This document shows, in pieces, positions 18,205 to 27,749 of a stretch of 53,408 bases of DNA. The stretch is taken from contig CAKXYI010000013.1 in the NCBI GenBank assembly GCA_934899185.1, positions 1 to 53,408 of the forward strand, read 5' to 3'. Position 1 is the first letter of the stretch; each line of letters opens with the position of its first letter. Position numbers and translations under genes: made by a program. The notes beneath the pieces are model-generated. The model did not search any database. It saw only the letters and a program-made list of their open reading frames with translations, and was not told the DNA's origin. Source of the stretch: an uncultured Lachnospiraceae bacterium (GTDB lineage Bacteria > Bacillota > Clostridia > Lachnospirales > Lachnospiraceae).

Positions 18205-18233
18205 TTGCACTTCAACGCGATAAAGTATATAAT
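18205..18233 (+). promoter_or_regulatory. gdhA promoter
   Basis: TTGCAC (18205-18210), 17-base spacer, consensus TATAAT (18228-18233), 59 bases before the gdhA start. Confidence 0.72.
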
Positions 18234-18250
18234 GTCACTAGATTTTGTGA

Positions 18251-19654
<1,404 letters not shown>

Positions 19655-19669
19655 AATATAGCATTTTCA

Positions 19670-19708
19670 GAGACGTTCCTTTTGAAGGGGAACGTCTCCT
19701 TTTTTTCT
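19670..19708 (+). terminator. Intrinsic terminator of gdhA
   Basis: Perfect 10-bp stem GAGACGTTCC / GGAACGTCTC, 9-base loop, then CTTTTTTTCTCC. Confidence 0.94.
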
Positions 19709-19737
19709 CCTTTCATCCGGGCGGTCCAAAAAAACTC

Positions 19738-19766
19738 TTGCGTATAAGGTATGACTGTGTTATACT
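19738..19766 (+). promoter_or_regulatory. secG promoter
   Basis: TTGCGT (19738-19743), 17-base spacer, TATACT (19761-19766). Confidence 0.65.
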
Positions 19767-19820
19767 TTGTTAAGTTGTGACGAATGGCTCGTAGTTATGG
19801 GCTTACATTAGGAGGTTCTC

Positions 19821-20063
19821 ATGGAAGTATTAAAGACAATTCTTATGATTGCATTTATTATTATATGTTTGGCTATTATCGTGATTATTCTGATGCAGGA
19901 AGGTAAGTCTGCAGGACTTGGTTCTTTGAGCGGACAGACATCTGAGACATACTGGAGCAAGAATAAGGGACATTCCAAAGAAGGAATGCTCGTCAAGATC
20001 ACTAGTGTTCTTGTTTTATTATTCTTTGTGCTTGCCGCAGTTTTGAATATCGGAAGTTTTTAA
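19821..20063 (+). CDS. secG: Protein translocase subunit SecG
   Basis: 80 residues; ATG after TTAGGAGGTT. Two membrane helices (about 4-22 and 57-76) flank the family loop IILMQEGKSAGLGSLSGQTSETYW, in which the Gly/Ser-rich segment is diagnostic. SecG is the accessory subunit of the SecYEG channel. secG-rnr-smpB-ssrA is a conserved order in Firmicutes, which supports the call. A terminator separates it from rnr. Confidence 0.94.
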   Translation: MEVLKTILMIAFIIICLAIIVIILMQEGKSAGLGSLSGQTSETYWSKNKGHSKEGMLVKITSVLVLLFFVLAAVLNIGSF

Positions 20064-20076
20064 TTATAGGTATGTG

Positions 20077-20104
20077 AGCCATCGTGGAAACGGTGGCTTT
20101 TTTC
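20077..20104 (+). terminator. Intrinsic terminator of secG
   Basis: 8-bp stem AGCCATCG / CGGTGGCT (one G-T pair), loop TGGAAA, then TTTTTTCTTT. Confidence 0.85.
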
Positions 20105-20156
20105 TTTATGAAAAGAGATAAGACAGGGTATCCTAGTGATGTCAGGGAGATTTGAT

Positions 20157-22292
20157 ATGAACGAGAAGAAATTGGAAGAACGCAAAAAAATGATATATGG
20201 TCTTTTGTGCGATGAACTCTATGTTCCTATGCGTACCAAAGAGATCGCCATGCTTTTAGATATCCCAAAGAGCAAACGTCAGGAATTGCAGGAAGTCTTG
20301 GATGCCCTGGTCGAGGAAGGCAAAGCCCAGGTTTCCAAAAAGGGCAAGTATCAGAAGGCGGAAAAAGTGGTAAAAGAGGGTGCTTTTATCAGCCATGCCA
20401 AGGGCTTTGGCTTTGTTTGTGTGGAGGATGAGGACGAGGACTACTATATCCCGGAGGAATATGTCGGAAATGCTTTTCATGGAGATCTGGTGCGGATCGA
20501 ACTTTTGCCACCATCTAAGGGAAAGCGCAGAGAGGCTAAGATCATAGAGGTCTTGTCGCATGATATTTCAACGGTCGTCGGAACGTATGAAAAGTCAAAA
20601 AATTATGGATTTGTCGTATCGGACAATGCAAGGATCACGCAGGACATCTTTATTCCGCAGGGGAAGGACATGCATGCGGTGGACGGACATAAGGTGGTCT
20701 GTCAGATCACAAGTTATGGCAAAAAGAACCGCAACCCGGAGGGCGTGATCACAGAGATCTTAGGACACCGTAATGATCCGGGCGTAGACATTATGTCGAT
20801 CGTGCGAGGTTTTGACCTACCGACGGAATTCCCGGAAAAGGTTTTAAATCAGGCGACGCGTGTGGCGAATGAGGTGTCGGAAGCCGACCGCGTAGGAAGA
20901 CTGGATCTGCGTGGAATTACCATGGTGACCATTGACGGAGAAGATGCCAAGGATCTGGATGATGCCATTTCCATCTGCCGCAAAGGCAATGACTACGAAC
21001 TGGGCGTGCATATTGCCGATGTATCAAATTATGTGCAGGAGCGGAGTGCTCTGGATGAGGAAGCGAAAAAGCGGGGCACCAGTGTCTATCTGGTAGACCG
21101 CGTGATCCCTATGCTGCCGCACACGCTTTCCAATGGGATCTGTTCTTTGAATGCTGGGGAAGACCGTCTGGCGCTTTCCTGTATCATGACGCTGGATGCC
21201 AAAGGAAATGTGGTCGATCATACGATCGCAGAAACGGTCGTCAATATTGATGAGCGTATGTCTTATACATCGGTCAAAAAGATCCTGGTAGACAAGGATC
21301 CGGTGGAATGTAAAAAGTATCAGGCCTTGGTGCCGATGTTTAACTTGATGGAAGAATTATCCGGTCTGATTCGCAAGAAGCGTATGCAGCGGGGATCCAT
21401 TGATTTTGATTTTCCGGAGACAAAGATCATTTTGGATGCGCAGGGACATGCTGTGGATGTGATGCCTTATGAGCGCAATGTGGCAACCAAGATCATCGAA
21501 GATTTTATGCTCATTGCCAATGAGACGGTAGCAGAGCATTTTTATTGGCAGGAGATCCCATTTTTGTATCGGACTCATGCAACACCGGATGGCGAGAAGA
21601 TCCGTAAACTGGCTACCTTTATTGGAAATTTTGGCTATACGATCAAGGGTGGCGCGGATGAGGTGCATCCGAAAGAGTTGCAAAAGTTGTTGGGCAAGAT
21701 CCAGGGGACGCCAGAGGATGATTTTATTTCAAGACTGACGCTGCGGTCTATGCAACAGGCAAAATATACGGTAGAATGTACAGGACACTTTGGATTGGCG
21801 GCAGATTATTATTGTCACTTTACCTCGCCGATCCGCCGTTACCCGGATCTGCAGATCCATCGAATCATTAAGGAGACCCTGCGTGGCAGATATAATGATG
21901 CGAGACGGGAACACTATGAATCGTTGCTGCCGGTCATTGCGACAGAGACCAGTCGTCTGGAGCGCCGGGCAGACGAGGTGGAGCGGGAGGTAGACAAGTT
22001 AAAGAAAGTAGAATACATGAGCCGGCATATCGGAGAGACTTTCGAGGGTATCATTTCCAGTGTGACCGGATGGGGACTTTATGTGGAACTGCCAAATACC
22101 ATTGAGGGGCTTGTGCATATTTCTACGATCCAGGGAGACTATTATCAGTTCGTGGAAGAAACTTATGAACTGGTCGGAGAGCGCACAAATCGACATTATA
22201 AACTGGGACAGCGTGTTAAGGTTGTGGTAGACGATTGCGATACCATGGCGCGCACGATCGACTTTGTTTTGGCGGAGGATGAAGATGAGTAA
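20157..22292 (+). CDS. rnr: Ribonuclease R
   Basis: 711 residues from the ATG at 20157 (CAGGGAG seven bases upstream); earlier in-frame starts at 20136 and 20139 overlap or precede that site. Domains in order: winged-helix start (to about 65), two cold-shock domains (about 75-230), the RNB catalytic domain with [11 protein letters not shown]sp cluster (about 255-590), and an S1 domain ([20 protein letters not shown], about 625-705). It is a 3'-5' hydrolytic exoribonuclease for structured RNA and helps degrade non-stop mRNA released by trans-translation. The last 8 bases overlap smpB. The long basic tail of the E. coli enzyme is absent. Confidence 0.97.
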   Translation: MNEKKLEERKKMIYGLLCDELYVPMRTKEIAMLLDIPKSKRQELQEVLDALVEEGKAQVSKKGKYQKAEKVVKEGAFISHAKGFGFVCVEDEDEDYYIPEEYVGNAFHGDLVRIELLPPSKGKRREAKIIEVLSHDISTVVGTYEKSKNYGFVVSDNARITQDIFIPQGKDMHAVDGHKVVCQITSYGKKNRNPEGVITEILGHRNDPGVDIMSIVRGFDLPTEFPEKVLNQATRVANEVSEADRVGRLDLRGITMVTIDGEDAKDLDDAISICRKGNDYELGVHIADVSNYVQERSALDEEAKKRGTSVYLVDRVIPMLPHTLSNGICSLNAGEDRLALSCIMTLDAKGNVVDHTIAETVVNIDERMSYTSVKKILVDKDPVECKKYQALVPMFNLMEELSGLIRKKRMQRGSIDFDFPETKIILDAQGHAVDVMPYERNVATKIIEDFMLIANETVAEHFYWQEIPFLYRTHATPDGEKIRKLATFIGNFGYTIKGGADEVHPKELQKLLGKIQGTPEDDFISRLTLRSMQQAKYTVECTGHFGLAADYYCHFTSPIRRYPDLQIHRIIKETLRGRYNDARREHYESLLPVIATETSRLERRADEVEREVDKLKKVEYMSRHIGETFEGIISSVTGWGLYVELPNTIEGLVHISTIQGDYYQFVEETYELVGERTNRHYKLGQRVKVVVDDCDTMARTIDFVLAEDEDE

Positions 22293-22749
22293 GGAAAGCA
22301 AGAAACTCATAGCAAACAATAAAAAGGCATATCACGAATATTTTCTGGAAGAAAAATATGAGGCGGGCATCGCGCTGCATGGTACAGAGGTTAAGTCGCT
22401 TCGTATGGGAAAATGTAGCATCAAAGAGGCATTTGTGCGGATCGAGAATGATGAGGTGATCATTTACCAGATGCATATTTCTCCTTATGAAAAGGGGAAT
22501 ATCTTTAACCGGGATCCGCTGCGTCCAAAAAAACTTTTGATGCACAAGGCGGAGATCAACAAGTTAAAAGCCAAGATCGCCGAGAAAGGTTATACTTTGG
22601 TGCCGGTGGAGGTCTATTTCAAGGGCAGTCTTGTTAAGGTGGAGATCGCGCTGGCAAAAGGTAAGAAACTCTATGATAAGCGTGCAGATATTGCCAAAAA
22701 GGATATGCGCCGTGAAGCGGAACGCGATTTCAAGGTGCGCAATCTTTAG
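22285..22749 (+). CDS. smpB: SsrA-binding protein SmpB
   Basis: 154 residues from the ATG at 22285, inside ATGAGTAA where the rnr stop lies, with GGCGGAGG six bases upstream; an in-frame TTG at 22264 is rejected. SmpB features: [32 protein letters not shown] beta barrel (residues about 10-40), [28 protein letters not shown], and a basic tail ([16 protein letters not shown]) that mimics the mRNA in the ribosomal channel. It delivers tmRNA, encoded 125 bases downstream, to stalled ribosomes. Confidence 0.97.
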   Translation: MSKESKKLIANNKKAYHEYFLEEKYEAGIALHGTEVKSLRMGKCSIKEAFVRIENDEVIIYQMHISPYEKGNIFNRDPLRPKKLLMHKAEINKLKAKIAEKGYTLVPVEVYFKGSLVKVEIALAKGKKLYDKRADIAKKDMRREAERDFKVRNL

Positions 22750-22781
22750 CATATGGAAAATGCATCAAAGGAAATGACAAG

Positions 22782-22814
22782 TTGACTTGAAAAAAAGTCA
22801 CAACTTGTTATAAT
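22782..22814 (+). promoter_or_regulatory. ssrA promoter
   Basis: TTGAAA (22787-22792), 16-base spacer and consensus TATAAT (22809-22814). The spacer and -35 lie within an imperfect inverted repeat, ACAAGTTGACTT with AAGTCACAACTTGT (22778-22809), differing by a two-base bulge. Confidence 0.65.
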
Positions 22815-22873
22815 ATATCTGTTCCAAGTCGCCGATGTTTAGAATAGGAGGCTGGGAAGTTACAAGTGAATAT

Positions 22874-23219
22874 GGGCTAGTAAAGGTTTCGACAGGGATT
22901 ATGAAGCTGGAGAAGCGAGTCGTATGGTAATGCGTTAAATGGCCAAATTAAAATTAAACGCTGAAGATAATAATTTAGCATACGCTGCCTAATTTGGCAG
23001 TAGTCTGACCTAGTGCACTCACACATTAGGATCCAGGCTTCGACTATGTGAGAAACGACATGGGCTAAGCTTTGCGTCCGTGGGCGTATGATGAAGCTAC
23101 TAAAACCGCAAGGGTGTTTGTTCCCGGGCGGCGGAGGGAATGTCAAAGAACAAACTAGGCTCGTAGAAGGACAGGGGATTGGTTTTTGGACACGAGTTCG
23201 ACTCTCGTCTAGTCCACTA
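22874..23219 (+). ncRNA. ssrA: Transfer-messenger RNA (tmRNA)
   Basis: The tRNA-like half is visible: 5' GGGCTAG (22874-22880) pairs with CTAGTCC (23209-23215) as a 7-bp acceptor stem with one G-U pair, and the T-arm is ACGAG-TTCGACT-CTCGT (23192-23208). The 5' part has the hallmark TAAAGGTTTCGACAGGGA. A short reading frame encodes the tag. The bases after the discriminator A are CTA instead of CCA, so CCA must be added after processing at 23216. Location beside smpB and a following terminator support the call. It rescues stalled ribosomes by adding a degradation tag. Confidence 0.95.
22942..22992 (+). other. tmRNA tag-peptide reading frame
   Basis: Sixteen codons from GCC (resume codon) to TAA read AKLKLNAEDNNLAYAA. 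The hydrophobic AYAA end resembles the LAA-type C-termini that ClpXP-class proteases recognise. The exact resume codon is inferred from frame and from typical tag length. Confidence 0.75.
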
Positions 23220-23256
23220 AAAAGAGACAGGAAAGGCAACTTTTCTGTCTCTTTTT
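23219..23256 (+). terminator. ssrA terminator
   Basis: Stem AAAAAGAGACAG / CTGTCTCTTTTT, extended inward by weak A-T pairs, ending in a T-run; it begins right after the tmRNA 3' end. Confidence 0.88.
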
Positions 23257-23301
23257 ATGGGCATATGTTATGATACTAATGATTGGAAGGGGGATTATAT
23301 T

Positions 23302-24201
23302 ATGGGAAAAAAGGCATATTATCATCTGCCGGGCTTATTTGAGTTTTATGATCTCTATCGCGTCTTTTTGCCCCTCTTTTATGAACATAGGGAATACTTT
23401 TATGATTGGTGTGAGATAGGCTCCATCTATGGTGCACCGGCGGATTGTATCTGGGGCGGCGGACGTGTAGGCTTTGGCGAGAGCAAGCCTGAGGATGTCT
23501 TAAAACTAATGCAGACATATAATATTTCAGCACGGCTTACCTTTAGCAATTCCCTACTGGATAAGGTCCATCTTACGGATAAGAAGTGCAACAGGCTGTG
23601 CCAGATGTTTGAGCAGACCGGTGCTACTCAAAATGGCATTATCATCTATTCTGATCTACTGCTGGACTATATCAAAGAGCATTATCCAAAGTTTTATTTT
23701 GTATCATCCACGACGAAAGTCCTGGATGATTTCTCACAATGCAAAAAAGAGATCGAGCGGGAAGATTTTTCCTATGTCGTGCCGGATTTTCGGTTGAATA
23801 AGGCATGGAATCAGTGGCAGACGCTAAGCCAGAAGCAGAAAGATAAAGTAGAGTTTTTGTGTAATGAATGTTGTTCTATCGGTTGTCAGGAGCGCAAAGC
23901 CTGTTATGAGGCTGTCAGTCGCAAGAGCCTTGGAATAGGAGGAGAAGAACATCGTTGTAAGGCGGCAAATGCTGCGGAGGGCTATCGTTTTTCCAAAGCG
24001 CTGAAAAGTCCGGCATTTATTGGCATAAATGATATACAAAATATTTATCTTCCTATGGGATTTTCACAGTTTAAGATCGAAGGGCGTGGACTTGGCAGTG
24101 CGCTGATCCTAGAGTTTTTGCTTTATTATATGACTAAGCCGGAGTACCAGTTGCAGGTGCGCGAGACAATCTATTTGGATAATATGTTAGATTTATTTTA
24201 A
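23302..24201 (+). CDS. Hypothetical protein with Cys-rich C-terminal motif, possible TIM-barrel (U32-peptidase-like)
   Basis: 299 residues from the ATG at 23302, after GGAAGGGGG; a frame start at 23257 lies in the ssrA terminator. No signal peptide or membrane segment. The chain has repeated strand-helix units ending in short conserved-looking turns (EIGSIYGAP, ISARLTFSNSLL, GIIIYSDLLLDYI, FYFVSSTTK, FSYVVPDFRLN), as in a TIM barrel, then a cysteine cluster, EFLCNECCSIGCQERKACYE (residues about 189-208), which could hold a metal or Fe-S cluster. The barrel plus Cys arrangement recalls U32-type peptidase relatives, but that is a tentative inference. A ribosome site, length and lack of stops support a real gene. 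Confidence 0.6.
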   Translation: MGKKAYYHLPGLFEFYDLYRVFLPLFYEHREYFYDWCEIGSIYGAPADCIWGGGRVGFGESKPEDVLKLMQTYNISARLTFSNSLLDKVHLTDKKCNRLCQMFEQTGATQNGIIIYSDLLLDYIKEHYPKFYFVSSTTKVLDDFSQCKKEIEREDFSYVVPDFRLNKAWNQWQTLSQKQKDKVEFLCNECCSIGCQERKACYEAVSRKSLGIGGEEHRCKAANAAEGYRFSKALKSPAFIGINDIQNIYLPMGFSQFKIEGRGLGSALILEFLLYYMTKPEYQLQVRETIYLDNMLDLF

Positions 24202-24220
24202 GAGAATAGGAAAGGACAAG

Positions 24221-24328
24221 GTGAAGGCAAAGCATTTGGAAGATGCCGCAAGGTCTGTAGAGGTCAGATTAAGAGCAGAGGATATTGCCTATCTGGAAGA
24301 ACCATATGTACCGCATCGCATTGTTTGA
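24221..24328 (+). pseudogene. Remnant: C-terminal end of an aldo/keto reductase
   Basis: Thirty-five codons from GTG to TGA read VKAKHLEDAARSVEVRL then RAEDIAYLEEPYVPHRIV. The pattern HL.DA..S..V.L...EI.YLEEPYVPH is the very C-terminus of clostridial aldo/keto reductases that end in a substrate-pocket lid. The roughly 280 residues of barrel expected before it are absent; the hypothetical gene ends 20 bases upstream. I read it as the tail of a deleted gene. Confidence 0.6.
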
Positions 24329-24425
24329 CTGGATTAATAGTTATGATGACTTTAAACGAAAATTCGGTGTTCGTGATGAAGTTTTAGTTGAGGGGGATGC
24401 ACGAAGGGATTATACGATGCTTTAA
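24306..24425 (+). pseudogene. Unrecognised open-frame remnant overlapping the aldo/keto reductase tail
   Basis: A 39-codon frame reads MYRIALFDWINSYDDFKRK and then FGVRDEVLVEGDARRDYTML before TAA. Its composition looks protein-like, and bases after the stop in another frame give KNVGVLEYFK followed by TGA, as if frameshifts had broken a small gene. No family recognised. The rest of 24426-24631, up to the potassium channel start, shows no gene. Confidence 0.3.
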
Positions 24426-24631
24426 AAATGTGGGTGTTCTGGAGTATTTTAAATGATAGAATGCCATGGTAGCACCAAAGAAAGTCAAAAGTTCTTCAAA
24501 ATGTAACATAGATACCTCACCAGTTAAAGTATGTCATGTTCTTTTTTGGTTTACCAGAAAAAGGGAAAATGTGCCACAAAATTACAAAGTTGGTATATAC
24601 TATATTTTACATGACATATTTGGAGGGAACT

Positions 24632-25579
24632 ATGAAAGAAAAAGTCTTTAACATCATTCAGATCGGAGATAAGAGTAATCGTATCAGCCGGGCGTTTGAC
24701 GTCTTTATCACGATTACCATTTTTGCAAATATCGCAGTGACCGTCTTACTGACTTTTCAGGAACTGACGGTACTGTTTCCTATGTTTCATATCATAGAAC
24801 GAATCACCCTGCTCATCTTTTGCGTAGAGTATGCATTACGTATTTGGACGGCAGATTATCTTTATCCGGACAAGAGCGAATTGCGCTCTCGCCTGCATTT
24901 TCTGGTATCTTTTGATGGCATTGTGGACTTGCTTACCATCATTCCGGCATTCTTCCTTTCCGGCATGGTGATCTTCCGCATGCTCCGTGTGGCACGTATT
25001 TTTCATCTGTTCCGCCTAAATGCCAGATACGACTCTTTCAATGTGATTACTACCGTTTTATATGAAAAAAGAAATCAGATCATATCCTCGGTATTTATCG
25101 TGTTTATCCTCATGCTTGCCAGCAGCCTTTGCATGTATAGTGTGGAACATGTAGCGCAGCCGGAGGTTTTTCGCAATGCCTTTAGCGGTATGTGGTGGAG
25201 CATGAGCACATTGCTTACGGTAGGCTATGGGGATATTTATCCCATCACTACTTTAGGACGTGTCATGGCGATCGTGATCGCCTATCTTGGGGTCGGTGTG
25301 GTTGCCATCCCGACCGGTATCATCAGTGCAGGTTTTGTGGAGCAGTATCACAGAAAGAGCAGTATCTCTGACTGGGGAAAGGAAGACATCAAAGAGATCG
25401 CAGAAGTCATGGTGGATTCCCGCCTGGCAGGAAAATGTCTGGAAGATGTGGAGGATGAGGGAAACACCAAGGTATATCTGATCCTGCGGGATAATCTGTC
25501 TATCCTGCCACAAAAAGATACAGAATTGCAACTGGGTGATGTCCTGATCTTAAGGGACGAGACCATAGATGAAAACTGA
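24632..25579 (+). CDS. Voltage-gated-type potassium channel (ion transport family)
   Basis: 315 residues from the ATG at 24632 (TTGGAGGGAAC upstream); a frame start at 24536 has no ribosome site. Six membrane helices: S1-S3 (about 20-105), an Arg-spaced S4 (FRMLRVARIFHLFRLNARYD), S5, the pore loop with selectivity filter TVGYGD in STLLTVGYGDIYPITTLG, and S6. The cytosolic tail of about 80 residues ends in a TrkA-C-like stretch (NTKVYLILRDNLSILPQKD, LQLGDVLILRD) that may bind a ligand. It should conduct K+ across the plasma membrane. Four S4 arginines suggest voltage sensing, though many bacterial members are gated otherwise. Confidence 0.9.
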   Translation: MKEKVFNIIQIGDKSNRISRAFDVFITITIFANIAVTVLLTFQELTVLFPMFHIIERITLLIFCVEYALRIWTADYLYPDKSELRSRLHFLVSFDGIVDLLTIIPAFFLSGMVIFRMLRVARIFHLFRLNARYDSFNVITTVLYEKRNQIISSVFIVFILMLASSLCMYSVEHVAQPEVFRNAFSGMWWSMSTLLTVGYGDIYPITTLGRVMAIVIAYLGVGVVAIPTGIISAGFVEQYHRKSSISDWGKEDIKEIAEVMVDSRLAGKCLEDVEDEGNTKVYLILRDNLSILPQKDTELQLGDVLILRDETIDEN

Positions 25580-25619
25580 CTATTTGTGGTATAGGACATA
25601 CATGGGAAATAATCCATAC

Positions 25620-25673
25620 TTTAGATAGATTTTACATGGATTTTACTTGAATTTCACATACAAATCTTATACA
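25620..25673 (+). promoter_or_regulatory. Four Pho-box-like repeats and -10 ahead of the Na/Pi cotransporter
   Basis: Hexamers TTTAGA (25620), TTTACA (25631), TTTACT (25642) and TTCACA (25653) are spaced exactly 11 bp apart, matching the TT(A/T/C)ACA direct repeats with 5-base gaps bound by PhoP in Bacillus. TATACA (25668-25673) would be the -10, placing the boxes at about -60 to -22, the standard PhoP activation position, with no consensus -35. A second TTGACA (25712) has no usable -10. Confidence 0.72.
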
Positions 25674-25737
25674 GTGTAATTGTGTGTGTAAAAATATTTT
25701 ACATAGAATTTTTGACAATAGTATATAAGAGGAGATA

Positions 25738-27513
25738 ATGATGGACATTTTTAGCGTGTTATCCATGATAGGTGGTCTTGCCATGTTCCTGTATGGAATG
25801 GAGACCATGGGAAATGGACTTGCCAAGACGGCAGGTGGTAAATTGGAACACATCTTAGAGAAATTGACATCTACACCGATCAAAGGTGTACTTTTAGGTG
25901 CCGCAGTTACGGCAGTCATTCAGTCGTCATCCGCAACGACAGTCATGGTTGTCGGATTCGTAAACTCCGGTATTATGAAACTGTCACAGGCAGTTGGTAT
26001 TATCATGGGTGCCAATATCGGTACGACGGTCACATCCTGGATCGTCAGCCTTTCCGGCATCGAGAGTAGCAATATCGCTTTACAATTCTTAAAACCGACA
26101 TCTTTTTGTCCGATCTTAGCACTGATCGGTATTATCCTTCTGATGTTTACCAAGGATGAAAAGAAGCATGATATTGGCGGTATCTTACTTGGATTTGCCG
26201 TTCTGATGTTTGGAATGGATACCATGTCAAATGCAGTAAAACCTTTGGCTGATGTACCGGAATTTACCAGCATCTTGACAATGTTTTCCAATCCGGTACT
26301 TGGTATGATCGCTGGTGCCATCCTCACGGCAGTGATTCAGTCATCTTCGGCATCTGTTGGTATCTTGCAGGCACTCTGTGCCACCGGCAGTGTTACATTC
26401 GGTACAGCACTTCCGATCATTATGGGACAGAATATCGGTACTTGTGTTACGGCGTTGATCTCTGCAATCGGAGCCAAGAAGAATGCCAAGCGTGCAGCTT
26501 TTGTTCACTTATACTTTAATATCCTCGGTACGATCCTCTTTATGGTCGTATTTTACATTTTGAATGCATTTATGCATTTTGCATTTCTGGGAACCGCAGC
26601 AAATGCGGCAGGAATCGCAATGATCCACAGTGTATTTAACGTGGTTGCTACGGTATGCCTGTTTCCATTCCATCGACTTCTGGAGAAACTGGCTACCATT
26701 ACCGTTCGCGGAAATGACGATGATGAGGACGAGGAGATGGAAGGACTTCCATCTGAACTTGCTCTTCTGGACGAGCGTTTCCTTGAGAAGCCGGCATTCG
26801 CTGTTGGACATTGTGTGACGGTTGCCCGCAAGATGGCAGAACTCACAGAGGAATGTTTAGTCCTGTCTACCGATCTTTTAGATCAATACGACAAAAAGAA
26901 GGCAAAGAGGGTAGCAAGTTTAGAGAGTCAGATCGATACTTTTGAGGATATGCTTGGCACCTATATGATCAAATTATCTGCAAAGCCGCTCAGCGTTGCA
27001 GATAACCAGACCATTTCTACAATTTTGCATTGCAGTGGCAATTTTGAACGGATCTCCGATCATGCCATGAATATTTGTGAAACAGCACAGGACATGAATA
27101 AAAAGGAACTGGTATTTTCTGACAAGGCAAAAGAAGAATTGCAGATTTACATCCGCGCTTTGCAAAAGATCGTTTCTATGACCATGCAGGCATTTAATAC
27201 AGATGATTATGAACTGGCAAAGCATGTAGAGCCTTTGGAGGATGTGATCGACGGTATCAACGACAAGGCCAAGAAACACCACATCAAGCGTTTGCAGAAG
27301 GGAAAGTGTACGATTGCACTTTCTGTACCGTTTGAAGACTTGCTGACCAACTTTGAGCGTGTATCTGACCATTGTTCCAATGTTGCTGTATGTATGATCC
27401 AGACCAAGGATGATGTCTATGATACCCATGAGTATTTAGATACCCTCAAGGAGAACAACACACCGGAATTCCGTGCTATGTATGACGAGTACAAGGCAGA
27501 ATATGGTCTATAA
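25738..27513 (+). CDS. Na+/phosphate cotransporter with C-terminal PhoU domain
   Basis: 591 residues; ATG at 25738, with a second at 25741, after AAGAGGAGATA. The membrane part (to about 320) has the two inverted-repeat signatures of NptA/PNaS carriers, VIQSSSATTVMV and VIQSSSASVGIL, each in a re-entrant region. The cytosolic part (about 355-560) is PhoU-like, with paired helices carrying ERISDHAMNI and ERVSDHCSNVAVCM. It imports phosphate with sodium; the PhoU part probably restrains uptake when phosphate is plentiful. The upstream Pho boxes suggest induction on phosphate starvation. Confidence 0.93.
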   Translation: MMDIFSVLSMIGGLAMFLYGMETMGNGLAKTAGGKLEHILEKLTSTPIKGVLLGAAVTAVIQSSSATTVMVVGFVNSGIMKLSQAVGIIMGANIGTTVTSWIVSLSGIESSNIALQFLKPTSFCPILALIGIILLMFTKDEKKHDIGGILLGFAVLMFGMDTMSNAVKPLADVPEFTSILTMFSNPVLGMIAGAILTAVIQSSSASVGILQALCATGSVTFGTALPIIMGQNIGTCVTALISAIGAKKNAKRAAFVHLYFNILGTILFMVVFYILNAFMHFAFLGTAANAAGIAMIHSVFNVVATVCLFPFHRLLEKLATITVRGNDDDEDEEMEGLPSELALLDERFLEKPAFAVGHCVTVARKMAELTEECLVLSTDLLDQYDKKKAKRVASLESQIDTFEDMLGTYMIKLSAKPLSVADNQTISTILHCSGNFERISDHAMNICETAQDMNKKELVFSDKAKEELQIYIRALQKIVSMTMQAFNTDDYELAKHVEPLEDVIDGINDKAKKHHIKRLQKGKCTIALSVPFEDLLTNFERVSDHCSNVAVCMIQTKDDVYDTHEYLDTLKENNTPEFRAMYDEYKAEYGL

Positions 27514-27573
27514 GGGATAGAATATGGCAAAAACATACAAAAATCGACAATGAATTTTGTGGATGACGGTTAT

Positions 27574-27592
27574 TTTGTATAAATTATATACA
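27574..27592 (+). promoter_or_regulatory. Palindrome upstream of asnB promoter (GlnR/TnrA-box-like)
   Basis: TTGTATA-AATTA-TATACAA is a perfect inverted repeat. The inner 17 bases start TGT and end ACA as in the GlnR/TnrA box TGTNAN7TNACA but have T and A swapped at positions 5 and 13. It sits about 50-70 bases before the predicted transcript start, the usual place for an activator. Confidence 0.4.
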
Positions 27593-27607
27593 ATTTCAAA
27601 TTTTTTA

Positions 27608-27636
27608 TTGACATCGCCAATGACAATGACTATGAT
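27608..27636 (+). promoter_or_regulatory. asnB promoter
   Basis: Consensus TTGACA (27608-27613), 17-base spacer, TATGAT (27631-27636). The predicted start near 27643 is only about 10 bases before the leader hairpin. Confidence 0.8.
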
Positions 27637-27651
27637 GTAAATAAATTCAGA

Positions 27652-27704
27652 TGGCAAAGGCGCCACGGATTAGTTTTAAGACTGATCTGTGGCGCCTTCT
27701 TTTT
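27652..27704 (+). promoter_or_regulatory. asnB leader: AAAGGC-loop hairpin nested in an intrinsic terminator (attenuator)
   Basis: A small hairpin TGGC-AAAGGC-GCCA (27652-27665) has a six-base loop with A1 and G4. Its loop and 3' arm are also the start of an 18-bp terminator stem, AAGGCGCCAC... (27657-27674) with its partner ending GTGGCGCCTT (27681-27698), followed by CTTTTT. The two structures exclude each other, so binding at the small hairpin would prevent termination ahead of asnB. This matches the EutV/NasR-type ANTAR antiterminator plan, although only one hairpin is seen. Confidence 0.65.
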
Positions 27705-27749
27705 ATACAAAAATCCAGGCAGCGCTGGAGAGGGAAGGAGATAAGAAAT

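Noticed and set aside
24536..24631. Longer N-terminus for the potassium channel
   Set aside because: No ribosome site at 24536, whereas TTGGAGGGAAC precedes the ATG at 24632.
27637..27749. T-box leader for asnB
   Set aside because: The leader is about 100 bases, too short, and has no T-box sequence or specifier loop.
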